This document shows, piece by piece, positions 36,235 to 44,671 of a stretch of 64,000 bases of DNA. Source of the stretch: Sphingomonas sp. AP4-R1 (lineage in GTDB: Bacteria; Pseudomonadota; Alphaproteobacteria; Sphingomonadales; Sphingomonadaceae). The position numbers were made by a program, and so were the translations under genes. Where the stretch lies: contig NZ_CP053346.1 of assembly GCF_013113735.1 (NCBI RefSeq), forward strand, positions 1,378,001 through 1,442,000, read 5' to 3'. The notes beneath the pieces are model-generated. The model was given only the letters and a program-made list of their open reading frames with translations. It was not told the origin of the DNA and made no database searches. Numbering within the stretch: position 1 is the first letter of the stretch; every line of letters begins with the position of its first letter.

Positions 36235-37697
36235 CAGGCCACTCCGTCCGCTGTTGCCTCGGCCTGTACGGTGCGGGCGATCATCCCCTGTTTCCGCCAG
36301 TTTCCGAACCGGTAATAGAGCAGGGCGAGCGCCAGCGTCACGCACGAGCCGACCGGGAAGCTCCACCACAATATGTCCTGCCCATAATGCAGGAAGGTCC
36401 AGGCGAAGCTCAGCCGCGCGCCGAAGATGCCCAGCGTCAGGATCACCAGCGGCATCAGCACCGCGCCGTTCGCGCGCACCGTGGCGAACAAGACGAGCGT
36501 GATGCCGAACAGGATGAAGCTCCAGCTGGCGATGAACTGGATGTGCCGCGCGATCGGGATGGCGGGGCTGTCCGCGCCGAGGAACAGCGCCAGCGCGGGG
36601 CGATCGAACAGCAGCAGGAGGGCGACGATCCCGCCGGTCAGCAGCAGGTTCACGCCCACGCCCGATCGCGTGATCCGCTCCACCCGGTCCCACGCGCCCG
36701 CGCCGATATTCTGCGCGGCCATGGCGGAGACGGCGGCGCCGATCGCCATCGCCGGCATCTGCACATAGGTCCACAATGTCTGCGCCACGCCATAAGCGGC
36801 GGAGACGTCCACGCCCTCGCGATTGATCAGCCCGATCATGACGAGGCCGGATGTGGTCATCACCAGCATCTGGAAGCCCATCGGCACGCCCTTGACCACG
36901 ATCACCTTCAAGAGCGCCGGATCGGGGATCAGGAAGCGCAGCTCCGGCCCCTTCAGCCGGATCGGGATATCCTTGGCGTAGATGTAGGCGATCAGCCCGA
37001 ACAGGACGACATAATTGGCGATCAGCGTCGCGGTGGCGGCGCCCGCCACGCCCATGCGCGGGGCCGGGCCCAGGCCGAGGATCAGCACGGGATTGAGGCC
37101 CGCGTCGAGGATCACGTTCAGCAGCATGAAGCGCAGCGGCGTCATCGCGTCGCCGATGCCGCGCAGGCCCATCGACAGCAGCAGGCCGAGAAACATCGGC
37201 GGCAGGCCGAGGAAGATCACGCGCAAATAGATGAACGCCAGCTTCTCGGCGGCGGGCGGCGTCGCGAGCGCGTGGAGCAGGGCGCCCGCGCTGAACCAGC
37301 CGAGGATCGCGATCAGGATCGAGATGATCGCGAACAGGCCCAGCCCCGTGCCCAGCGCCCGGCGCGCGCCGACGATGTCGCGCGCGCCCATGCTCTGCCC
37401 GATCAGGATCGTGGCGGCCATGCCGAAGCCGAAGCCCAGCGAGAACATCAGGAACATGATGATGTTGGCGTTGGTGCTGGCGGCGATCGCCGCTTCGCCC
37501 AGAAAGCGTCCGATCCAGACCGTGTTGATCGATCCGTTCATCGACTGGAGGATGTTCGCGCCCAGCGTCGGCAGCGAGAACATCAGCAACGTGCGCGTGA
37601 TCGGGCCCTGAGTCAGATCCCTGGGCGCCGCGGCCCCGCGCTTCGCTCCCGTCGGCTGCCCGGCGTCCTGATGGCCGGCGTCACGTTTCTCGGTCAT
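36234..37697 (-). CDS. MATE family efflux transporter
   Basis: A 487-residue inner membrane protein with about 12 helices arranged as two similar halves (ITRTLLMFSLPTLGANILQS; VPMGFQMLVMTTSGLVMIGL). It exports drugs or metabolites in exchange for protons or sodium. The start MTEKRDAG at 37697 is preferred; the upstream extension looks non-coding. It is probably cotranscribed with the glutathione S-transferase gene that overlaps its stop. Confidence 0.92.
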   Translation of the reverse strand: MTEKRDAGHQDAGQPTGAKRGAAAPRDLTQGPITRTLLMFSLPTLGANILQSMNGSINTVWIGRFLGEAAIAASTNANIIMFLMFSLGFGFGMAATILIGQSMGARDIVGARRALGTGLGLFAIISILIAILGWFSAGALLHALATPPAAEKLAFIYLRVIFLGLPPMFLGLLLSMGLRGIGDAMTPLRFMLLNVILDAGLNPVLILGLGPAPRMGVAGAATATLIANYVVLFGLIAYIYAKDIPIRLKGPELRFLIPDPALLKVIVVKGVPMGFQMLVMTTSGLVMIGLINREGVDVSAAYGVAQTLWTYVQMPAMAIGAAVSAMAAQNIGAGAWDRVERITRSGVGVNLLLTGGIVALLLLFDRPALALFLGADSPAIPIARHIQFIASWSFILFGITLVLFATVRANGAVLMPLVILTLGIFGARLSFAWTFLHYGQDILWWSFPVGSCVTLALALLYYRFGNWRKQGMIARTVQAEATADGVA

Positions 37698-37804
37698 GTC
37701 TGCCCCCTGCGGCAGGCGCATGGCGGATCGCGGGGCGAACGTCCACACAGCTTGCATGAAAGTGCGGCAGGATTAGCCTCATCCTCTCTGCGGGAGAAAT
37801 GACG

Positions 37805-38563
37805 ATGCGTGCCACCCTGATCGCCTGCCTTGGCCTCGCGCTGCCTGCCGCCGCTGCGGCGCAGGCGGCCGAAGATCCCCAGCCCCGCATCATCGTGTCC
37901 GGTGCGGGCACGGCCTCGACCGCGCCCGATCGGGTGGGGATCGGATACGGCGTGCATGGCGAGGGCGCGACGAGCGACGAGGCGGTCAGCGCGATGGTGG
38001 CGAAGCGCAAGGCGATCGACGGCGGCCTCGCGGGCTTCGCCGCCCGGCCGCAGGCGCGCGCCTCGCAGGTCACGATCGTCGAGGTGCGCGGGCGGGACTG
38101 CAATCGCAACACTTACAGCAATCCGCGCCTCTCCACGGGCGAATGCGCGATCATTGGCTATACGGCCGACCTGACGATGGACCTGCAGACCGATGCGGTG
38201 AAGGAGGCCGGCACGATCGTGGGCCTGATCGGTCGGCTGGGCGGCACCAATCCGCGCATCGAGCGCTTCTTCCTCGCCAGCGATGCCGACGCGCGCAAGC
38301 GGGCGACGGCCGAGGCACTGGCCGATGCGAAACGCCAGGCGGAGGCGATCGCGGCGGGCACGGATGTGCGGCTTGGAAGGCTGCTAAGTGCTTCGAATAC
38401 GGGCTATAATGGGATGCCCGCCTATGACGAGATCAGATTAAGCGCACATGCCGTTTCGGCGCCACCTCCGCCACCCCCGCCTCCGCCCATCCCGGTCGAT
38501 CTCACCCCGCGACCGATCGAGACGCAGGTGCGCGTGCAGGTCGTCTACGCGATCGCGCCGTAA
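37805..38563 (+). CDS. Secreted SIMPL (DUF541) domain protein
   Basis: A 252-residue protein with a signal peptide (MRATLIACLGLALPAAAAAQ) and a SIMPL domain (IIVSGAGTASTAPDRVGIGY; DARKRATAEALADAKRQAEA; YDEIRLSAHA). It carries a run of nine prolines (APPPPPPPPPIPV) near the C-terminus. The function of DUF541 proteins is uncertain; some bind nucleic acid or act at the cell surface. I use the second Met (37805) because GGGAG at 37792-37796 is spaced 8 bases from it but only 2 from the first. Confidence 0.87.
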   Translation: MRATLIACLGLALPAAAAAQAAEDPQPRIIVSGAGTASTAPDRVGIGYGVHGEGATSDEAVSAMVAKRKAIDGGLAGFAARPQARASQVTIVEVRGRDCNRNTYSNPRLSTGECAIIGYTADLTMDLQTDAVKEAGTIVGLIGRLGGTNPRIERFFLASDADARKRATAEALADAKRQAEAIAAGTDVRLGRLLSASNTGYNGMPAYDEIRLSAHAVSAPPPPPPPPPIPVDLTPRPIETQVRVQVVYAIAP

Positions 38564-38582
38564 GCTTTCGTGTTCGGGAGGA

Positions 38583-38846
38583 TCAGTCCTCGTCCTCATC
38601 CTTGGCGGCGAGGTCCATGAAGTCGCGCGCGGCGTCGCGGTCGGCGGGGTCGGGGAAGGCCACGTCGAGATCGGGCGCGGCGCCGAGCAGGTAGAGCAGG
38701 GCCCACAAAGCGAAGCGGCGGCCCTTGTCCCGCTCCAGCCCGAGATCGACGCGCATCCGCTCGATCCCCTCGGTCAGCGCGCCGGCGGGGATGGCGGCGA
38801 GGTCGGCCGTGCCGAAATAGCGGAGAAGCTGGTCGTCGAGTTGCAT
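38583..38846 (-). CDS. Small conserved acidic protein of unknown function
   Basis: An 87-residue protein starting MQLDDQLLRYFGTADLAAIP and ending in an acidic tail (AAKDEDED). Two helices are likely (RRFALWALLYLLGAAPDLD). It is encoded opposite to both flanking genes. I recognise no family motif, but codon usage and a clean start suggest a real gene. Confidence 0.7.
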   Translation of the reverse strand: MQLDDQLLRYFGTADLAAIPAGALTEGIERMRVDLGLERDKGRRFALWALLYLLGAAPDLDVAFPDPADRDAARDFMDLAAKDEDED

Positions 38847-38922
38847 GGCGGCAGCCCTATAGCGCGGGCGCGGATTTGTCGCGCGGCTGGACCTTACACG
38901 CCGTTAGCGGCATGTCGGGCGG

Positions 38923-39438
38923 ATGAGTGCTGTTCAAAAGGTGCGCGCTGCCACCGCCGCCGATCACGATGCCGTCGATGCCGCGTTCGGGGAGGTCGAT
39001 CTGGGCGATCGGGCTTCCTATGGGCGTTTCCTCACCGCGCATGCTCTGGCGCTGCCGGCGGTGGAGCAGGCGCTGGCGGGTGTTGCCGCGCTGCCCGCAT
39101 TGCGGCCGCGCGCGCCGCTGATCGCCGGCGACCTGCGCGGGCTGGGGCTCGATGTCCCGTCGCCGCTGGCCTTCCCCGCGCCGGCAAGCGATGCCGCCGC
39201 GTTCGGGATGGCCTATGTGATCGAGGGATCGCGGCTTGGCGGCGGCATGCTCGCCAAAAGGGTGGGGCGCGATCTGCCCACCGCCTATCTCTCCGCGACG
39301 CATCTGGCGGGCGAGTGGCGCGGCTTTCTGTCGGCGCTGGATCAGGCGGCCGAGGGCGAAGACTGGATTGCGGGCATGATCGCGGCGGCGCGCGCCACGT
39401 TCGATCTTTACCGCCAGGCGGCCGTCATCGCCCTCTGA
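38923..39438 (+). CDS. bphO: Biliverdin-producing heme oxygenase
   Basis: A 171-residue all-helical protein. H15 in ATAADHDAVDAAFG is the probable proximal heme ligand and GMAYVIEGSRLGGGMLAKRV is the distal-helix glycine region of bacterial heme oxygenases. It would open heme to biliverdin, CO and iron. The gene is convergent with, and only 7 bp from, the bacteriophytochrome gene, which needs biliverdin as chromophore. This pairing is common, though usually on the same strand. Confidence 0.88.
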   Translation: MSAVQKVRAATAADHDAVDAAFGEVDLGDRASYGRFLTAHALALPAVEQALAGVAALPALRPRAPLIAGDLRGLGLDVPSPLAFPAPASDAAAFGMAYVIEGSRLGGGMLAKRVGRDLPTAYLSATHLAGEWRGFLSALDQAAEGEDWIAGMIAAARATFDLYRQAAVIAL

Positions 39439-39444
39439 CCCGGC

Positions 39445-41613
39445 CTATTCCTCGATCGGCGCGCTGACGATGACGCGCAGGCCCGGCATGTTGCCGGACT
39501 GCTCGATCGTGCCGCCGAGGCGAGCGACCATCGCGTTCATCATGCGCGTGCCGAAGCCCTGCCGGCCGCTGCCGCCGGACACGGCCTTGCCCTTGCCCTG
39601 ATCGGCCACGATCAGGCGGAACATGTTGCGATACTGCTCCAGCGATACCGCGATGGGGCCGGGCTGGCCGCCATAGGCATATTTGTTCGCATTGATGACC
39701 AGCTCGGTCAGGATCAGGCCGACATGGATGGCGCGGTCCGCCGAGATCAGCATCGGCGACAGCGTCAGCGTGAGGCGGTCGCCCCACTCATCGCCCATGG
39801 CGTCGCTCATCTCGCCGATCAGCTCGTCCAGATAGCGGGAGAGATCGACCGATTCGAGCTGATCGGCCTGATAGAGCCGGCGATGGACGAGCGCGACGGC
39901 CGAGATGCGGCGCTGCGCCTCGTTCAGCGTCTCCTCGAGACTGGTCTCGATCCCGCCGCGCGCCTGCAAAGCGAGGAAGGACTGGACCAGCTGCAGGCTG
40001 TTCTGCACGCGATGATTCACCTCGCGCAGCAGATGATCCTTCTGCTGGATGAGCCCGTCCTTCTCGGCGACCGTCTGCGTCAGCTCGCGATTGAGTTCGC
40101 GCAGGCGGCGGGTCTGGCGCAGTTCGAGGAATTGCGTCCGCAGGCGGGAGGCGGCCTCGATCTCGCCACGCGTCCAGCGACGCGCGCAGCCGCGCACCTC
40201 TTCCGTCCACGCATCGAACGAGGTGCGCGGCGTCAGGATCGCATTCGGATCGCCGGCCGTGTCCTTGTGCGGATTGCCGGCCCATTCGACGATCGTGGGC
40301 TCCTCCGCGCGGATCCAGACGAGCAGCATCGGCGTCTCGCCCGACAGCGCGACCGCGAGGACGCCGCTGGCGACATCGCGATACAGCGCCGCGTGCGGGA
40401 ATTGGCCGGACAGGCGCTGGGTGGCGAAGGGCTCCGCCACCGTGCGGGTCGAAAGCCAGTTGCCCAGCGTCAGCAGCTCTTCGTCCGCCGGGCAGGTGCC
40501 CGTGGTATAGAGGGTCCGGCCGTGGATCACCGCAAAGCCGTCCGCGCCCAGCAGTTCGCGCAGATCGTCGCCATATTCGGCGAAGAAGGCATCGATCGAG
40601 AGGTGCGGCTCGACACCCGAGTGGATCGCATCCTCACCGCTTCTCAGCCGGATGCGCTCGCGGAAAATCTCCGCTTCCTCCTTGGCCCGGATGAAGCGGG
40701 CCAGCTCGCTCGCCATCGTATGGCAGAGCGCGCGCGTCTCGTGGCTCAGGTTGCGCGGCGTGGCATGGTGGCAGGCGATCAGGCCCCACAACAGCCCGTC
40801 CTTCACGATCGAAATCGAGGCGGATGCGGCGACGCCCATGTTCCGCATATATTGCAGATGGATCGGGGAGACGCTGCGGAGATTGACGTCGCTGAGATCC
40901 AGGCCCGCAAATTGCGCCGGGCGGATCGGCGCCGGCGTGTAGGTGATATCCGGGATCACCCGCACCCGCGTCCGCACATAAAGGGCGCGTGCCTGCTTCG
41001 GAATGTCGGCGGCGGGGAAATGATGGTTGAGGAAGGAGCGGGTTTCCGGAGTCCGATCCTCGGCCAGGACCTTTCCGGCGCCGTCGTCGAGAAAGCGGTA
41101 GATCATCACATGATCGAAGCCGGTGATCTGGCGAAAGATCATGGCCGCACGCTCGGACAGCGACTGGAGATCGGGTGCCCGCTCGAACAACGCCCCGGTG
41201 CGATCGAGTTCGGCCAGGGCCGCTGCCGCCGAGCGGGGATCGGCGGGAGCGGGCTCCAGCTCGACCATGACGATGCCGCCGGCCGTGTGGAGCGAGACAT
41301 CGAACGTCTCTGTGCGCCCGGGCACCACGGCGAGCGGCGTGGAGAAATCGTTCGCCTCGAGTGCGGCGAGATCGATCGGCTGAGCCAGCAGCGCCTCCAC
41401 CGGACGATCCATCCAGACCGGGGTCAGCCGCCCTTCGATGTCGCCGGCACCACCGATCACGCGCAGCGTGACGCGATCCGCCAGCAGCAGCAGGCCATGC
41501 GGCTGGATCGCGCCGGGGATGTGGATGGCTTCGCGATCACATGCCGTCAGGTCGAGTTTGTCCGCTGCATCCGTGTTGGACGCGGGCGGATCGATGCTCG
41601 GCTTCGACGACAG
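39445..41613 (-). CDS. bphP: Bacteriophytochrome histidine kinase (PAS-GAF-PHY-HisKA_2), probable CTG start
   Basis: A red/far-red photoreceptor of about 722 residues. The N-terminus TACDREAIHIPGAIQPHG carries Cys25, the biliverdin attachment site, and the GAF domain has FPAADIPKQARALYVRTRVR and SVSPIHLQYMRNMGV. PHY follows, then a HisKA_2/HWE-type kinase: His in LREVNHRVQNSLQLV and ELVINANKYAYGG in the ATPase. The first ATG/GTG-type start in frame (GTG 41460) would delete Cys25. An in-frame stop lies at 41641-41643, and the only plausible start before Cys25 is a CTG at 41613, preceded at good spacing by GGGAG. So the protein probably begins with CTG. Confidence 0.88.
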   Translation of the reverse strand: MSSKPSIDPPASNTDAADKLDLTACDREAIHIPGAIQPHGLLLLADRVTLRVIGGAGDIEGRLTPVWMDRPVEALLAQPIDLAALEANDFSTPLAVVPGRTETFDVSLHTAGGIVMVELEPAPADPRSAAAALAELDRTGALFERAPDLQSLSERAAMIFRQITGFDHVMIYRFLDDGAGKVLAEDRTPETRSFLNHHFPAADIPKQARALYVRTRVRVIPDITYTPAPIRPAQFAGLDLSDVNLRSVSPIHLQYMRNMGVAASASISIVKDGLLWGLIACHHATPRNLSHETRALCHTMASELARFIRAKEEAEIFRERIRLRSGEDAIHSGVEPHLSIDAFFAEYGDDLRELLGADGFAVIHGRTLYTTGTCPADEELLTLGNWLSTRTVAEPFATQRLSGQFPHAALYRDVASGVLAVALSGETPMLLVWIRAEEPTIVEWAGNPHKDTAGDPNAILTPRTSFDAWTEEVRGCARRWTRGEIEAASRLRTQFLELRQTRRLRELNRELTQTVAEKDGLIQQKDHLLREVNHRVQNSLQLVQSFLALQARGGIETSLEETLNEAQRRISAVALVHRRLYQADQLESVDLSRYLDELIGEMSDAMGDEWGDRLTLTLSPMLISADRAIHVGLILTELVINANKYAYGGQPGPIAVSLEQYRNMFRLIVADQGKGKAVSGGSGRQGFGTRMMNAMVARLGGTIEQSGNMPGLRVIVSAPIEE

Positions 41614-41699
41614 TGTACTTCTCCCGACGATACGAACGCGTCACCAGCGTTTCGGTCGCCTGGGTGAGGCTAAGCAGGAAATCGCGTCCTGCGAAAGCT

Positions 41700-42578
41700 T
41701 TATCGGGCGCGTTGCGCGATCAGGTAAGCGCCGATCAGGCCGGATGGTTCCGTGCAGGCCGGCGCCAAAATGCGGCGATTCATCGCGTCGACATCGCTGT
41801 CGGCCAGATAGCCCGCGAGCAGCCGGGCCGTCCTCGCCCGGATGGCGGGAAGCAGGACGCCGCCCGTCATCACGCCGCCGCCAAGGACGATCCGCTTCGG
41901 CGCGACGGCCAGAAACAGGGTGTGGCAGAGCTGCGCGATATAATCGGCGATGGCGTCCCGGGCGGGATGGTCCGGGCCCAACTCGTCGAGCGATGCTCCC
42001 CACGCCGCCTTGATGGCCGGCCCGGAGGCCAGACCTTCCAGGCAGTCGCCATGGAACGGGCAGATGCCGTCGAACCCCTGCTGGGCCGGATGGCGACGGG
42101 GCAGGACATGCCCCATTTCGGGATGGCCCGCGCCGTGGACCGGGTGGCCGTTGACGACGAGGCCGATGCCCACGCCCGTGCCCACCGTGACATAAGCGAG
42201 ATCCGAAAGCCCTCCGGCGGCGGCCGCCTCGGCCAGAGCGGCCGCGTTCACGTCGGTCTCGATGCCGACCGGAACGCCGGCGCCCTCCGCGATCCGCCCG
42301 CGCAGGTCGACATGCGGCCAGCCGGCCTTGGGCGTCGCGAGGATATGGCCGTAGCTGGGCGAAGCGGGATCCAGATCCAGCGGACCGAAGCCGGCGATGC
42401 CGATCGCGGAAACGGGCAGCGTCGCGGCATGCTGACGGAAGAAGGCCAGAGCGGCGGCGATCGTCTCGTCGGGGCTTGTGGTGGGGAATTTCGCGGTGAC
42501 CCGCGAACCTTCCTCCGCCGTGCCGATGCCGACGACGAACTTGGTGCCGCCCGCCTCGATTCCTCCGACCAGCGTCAT
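41700..42578 (-). CDS. ROK family sugar kinase, probable fructokinase
   Basis: A 292-residue kinase. The phosphate-binding loop is GGIEAGGTKFVVGIG; DVNAAALAEA has the catalytic Asp. The zinc motif of the ROK family appears in the form HPEMGHVLPRRHP...CPFHGDCLEGLASGP, which is typical of the fructokinase (Mak/ScrK) branch. It phosphorylates a hexose in the cytoplasm. It is on the same strand as, and 86 bp upstream of, the phytochrome gene. Fructose specificity is inference. Confidence 0.9.
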   Translation of the reverse strand: MTLVGGIEAGGTKFVVGIGTAEEGSRVTAKFPTTSPDETIAAALAFFRQHAATLPVSAIGIAGFGPLDLDPASPSYGHILATPKAGWPHVDLRGRIAEGAGVPVGIETDVNAAALAEAAAAGGLSDLAYVTVGTGVGIGLVVNGHPVHGAGHPEMGHVLPRRHPAQQGFDGICPFHGDCLEGLASGPAIKAAWGASLDELGPDHPARDAIADYIAQLCHTLFLAVAPKRIVLGGGVMTGGVLLPAIRARTARLLAGYLADSDVDAMNRRILAPACTEPSGLIGAYLIAQRAR

Positions 42579-42612
42579 CGCGCGTCCCGTCCTTTCGCAA
42601 CCGGCCCGAAAA

Positions 42613-42647
42613 TGAAAAAGGCCGCCAGGTCTTCTGACCTGACGACC
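42613..42647 (-). terminator. Terminator of the tRNA-Val transcript
   Basis: On the complement, GGTCGTCAGGTC pairs with GACCTGGCGGCC around AGAA, followed by TTTTTCATT. It lies 8 bp after the tRNA 3' end. Confidence 0.88.
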
Positions 42648-42654
42648 TTTAATC

Positions 42655-42729
42655 TGGTGGGCGTGGCAAGGATTGAACTTGCGACCCCTGCGATGTCAAC
42701 ACAGTGCTCTACCACTGAGCTACACGCCC
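42655..42729 (-). tRNA. tRNA-Val (GAC)
   Basis: A 75-nt cloverleaf with CCA encoded. The acceptor stem GGGCGTG pairs with CACGCCC. The anticodon loop reads TTGACAT (anticodon at 42695-42697 on the complement) and the T loop GTTCAATCC is standard. A terminator follows directly. Confidence 0.94.
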
Positions 42730-42879
42730 GTTGCCGCAGCCCCTAGCGGAGCGTTTCCCGGTACGCAAGCCGAGCCGCGATGCAAATTCGTCACAAAGAT
42801 AAAGATATCGAGATGGGCAGCCGGCCAGGGGCATGGGCCGATACTGCGACGCGCCGAACAGGCGTATCCTTGAATCGGA

Positions 42880-43254
42880 TCAGATGTCCGCCGCGCTGCC
42901 GATCTCGAACATGCGGTCCACCTCGCCCACGAGGTCGCGCAGGTGGAACGGTTTGGACAGGACCTTGGCCTGCTCCAGCATCTGGCCGCCTTCCAGCGCC
43001 ACCGCTGCAAAGCCGGTGATGAACATCACGCGCATCGCCGGATCGATCGTGGCCGCGCGCTGGGCCAGCTCGATCCCGTCGAGCTCGGGCATGACGATGT
43101 CGGTCAGCAGAAGATCGAAGCTTTCATGCTCGAGCACCTTCAACGCCGCCGTGCCGCGATCGACGGCCACGACGGAATAGCCGACGCGCTCCAGCGCGCG
43201 CGCCAGATAGACGCGCATCGAATCATCGTCCTCTGCGAGCAGAATTCGTATCAT
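42880..43254 (-). CDS. cpdR: CpdR-like single-domain response regulator
   Basis: A 124-residue receiver domain without an output domain. It shows ILLAEDDDSMRVYLARALE (acidic pocket), LLLTDIVMPELDGIELA (phospho-acceptor D52), VMFITGFAAVAL and AKVLSKPFHLRDLVGEV (conserved Lys). This wording is nearly that of Caulobacter CpdR, which when unphosphorylated directs ClpXP to cell-cycle substrates such as CtrA. Length is normal. It lies beside an N-formylglutamate amidohydrolase gene on the opposite strand, with the two genes divergent. Confidence 0.92.
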   Translation of the reverse strand: MIRILLAEDDDSMRVYLARALERVGYSVVAVDRGTAALKVLEHESFDLLLTDIVMPELDGIELAQRAATIDPAMRVMFITGFAAVALEGGQMLEQAKVLSKPFHLRDLVGEVDRMFEIGSAADI

Positions 43255-43489
43255 GATCGCTCTTTTCAGCTGTCGCTCGAACGCAGGCGAATATGCCCTG
43301 AATGGTTAAGAAATTCTAGACTTTGTGCCCGCGGGCGCACGAACCCTGCGAAAGGGCGAGGAGCAGTGCCGATCACGCGACAAATGCCGGTATCCCCACA
43401 AAAAATCGCGGGGGGTTCCTGAACCGGAACGAGGGGCATGTCCATCAGCGGTATCGCGGGGCGGCCGGAGGCTTTAACGTTTTCGAATC

Positions 43490-44338
43490 ATGACGGCCAC
43501 TTCGCATCCGGCGCCGCCGCCTTTCGTCCGCCTGGGGCCGCCCGTGCCGCAGACCCCGCTTGTGATCGCGGTGCCGCACGCCGGGCGCCATTATCCCGCG
43601 CAGATCGAGGCGGATCGGGCCGTGGCCCACCGGATCCTTGAGGATCTGGAGGATCGCTACGCGGATCGGCTGGTGATCCCGGCGGTGGAAGCGGGGGCGG
43701 TCGCGATCGTGGCGACGCATGCGCGCGGCTGGATCGATCTCAATCGCGGCGAGGAAGATGCCTATGGCCCGGATGCGGCCGCCGCCTCGCCCCGCGCACG
43801 GGCAGGGCTGGGGCTGGTGCCGAGCCGGATCGCGGGGCGACCCCTGTGGCGGCGCTTTCCCGACGAGGCGGAGATGCGCGCCCGGATCGAGGCGCTCCAT
43901 ACCGTCTATCACCAGGCCGTGGCCGAAGCGCTGGCGGCCGCCAAAGCGGAGCATGGCATGGCCCTGCTCGTCGATTGCCATTCGATGCCCCCGCTCGGGC
44001 GGCCGGGGCGGGCCGCGCCCCGTATCGTGATCGGGGATCGCCACGGCATCACAGCGGGAGCGGCGGTGGCGGAGGCTGCGGAGGCCGTCTGCCGTCGCCA
44101 TGGCCTGCCGGTGGCGCGCAATGCGCCCTATGCCGGCGCCTTCACGATCCAGCATCATGGGCGCCCCGCCGAGGACATCCACGCCGTTCAGGTGGAAATG
44201 GATCGCACCCTGTATCTGCGGGATGGCCTGCGCGAACCGTCCGGGGCGATGGAGGGCATGGCCGCCTTTTTCGCGGAGCTGTGCTGGGAGGCGGTCGATT
44301 CGCTGGCCGGTCTGCCGCAAGCGAGGGCCGCTGAATAA
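43490..44338 (+). CDS. N-formylglutamate amidohydrolase
   Basis: A 282-residue metal-dependent amidohydrolase (HutG/FGase fold) that releases glutamate and formate, or a related deformylase. Conserved residues include AVPHAGRHYPAQI, RGWIDLNRGEEDA, LVDCHSMPP (metal ligands) and QHHGRPAEDIHAVQVEMDR. Length is normal. It is divergent from cpdR. No histidine-degradation genes are nearby, so its pathway role is unclear. Confidence 0.9.
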   Translation: MTATSHPAPPPFVRLGPPVPQTPLVIAVPHAGRHYPAQIEADRAVAHRILEDLEDRYADRLVIPAVEAGAVAIVATHARGWIDLNRGEEDAYGPDAAAASPRARAGLGLVPSRIAGRPLWRRFPDEAEMRARIEALHTVYHQAVAEALAAAKAEHGMALLVDCHSMPPLGRPGRAAPRIVIGDRHGITAGAAVAEAAEAVCRRHGLPVARNAPYAGAFTIQHHGRPAEDIHAVQVEMDRTLYLRDGLREPSGAMEGMAAFFAELCWEAVDSLAGLPQARAAE

Positions 44339-44342
44339 AGAA

Positions 44343-44440
44343 CCACCCCGTGCTTTCGCACAGGGTGGCCAAGGTTCAGGGAGGGGTGTGCCGAAGCACA
44401 CCGATGCCCGGCCGTGAAAGGGGGAACACGGCGGGGCAAG
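44343..44440 (-). ncRNA. Candidate structured small RNA or 3' element (three hairpins)
   Basis: Three stem-loops lie in 98 bp between convergent genes: 44406-44436 (imperfect), 44385-44402 (GGTGTGC CGAA GCACACC) and 44343-44368 (CCACCCTGTGC/GCACGGGGTGG on the complement). Read on the minus strand the last stem is followed by TTCTTTATT, like an intrinsic terminator, and CCCTCCC lies single-stranded between two hairpins. This could be an sRNA or simply the 3' end of the sapC transcript. The remaining bases up to 44671 show nothing else clear. Confidence 0.4.
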
Positions 44441-44671
44441 GCTATAACTAAGGACCCCTTTGGAAAGTTTCAACCCTCCGGTCCATTTTCGTTGGGTTTT
44501 CGACCGTGTTTTTTGTGCATCGGATTCGCGGGGTCGGAAACGACACCGGCCCGCCCCTCCGCCCGGCCCGTCCGCAGGATGTGCGGGATAGGCGCCGGGC
44601 GGCGGAGCGGGCCGATATGGAGAGCGGGCTCGGCAGCGCCGCGCCCGTCTCGTCAGGTCGTGACGGCGGCC

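Noticed and set aside
39724..41667. 647-codon antisense frame opposite the phytochrome
   Set aside because: Shadow frame; the phytochrome motifs on the other strand are unambiguous.
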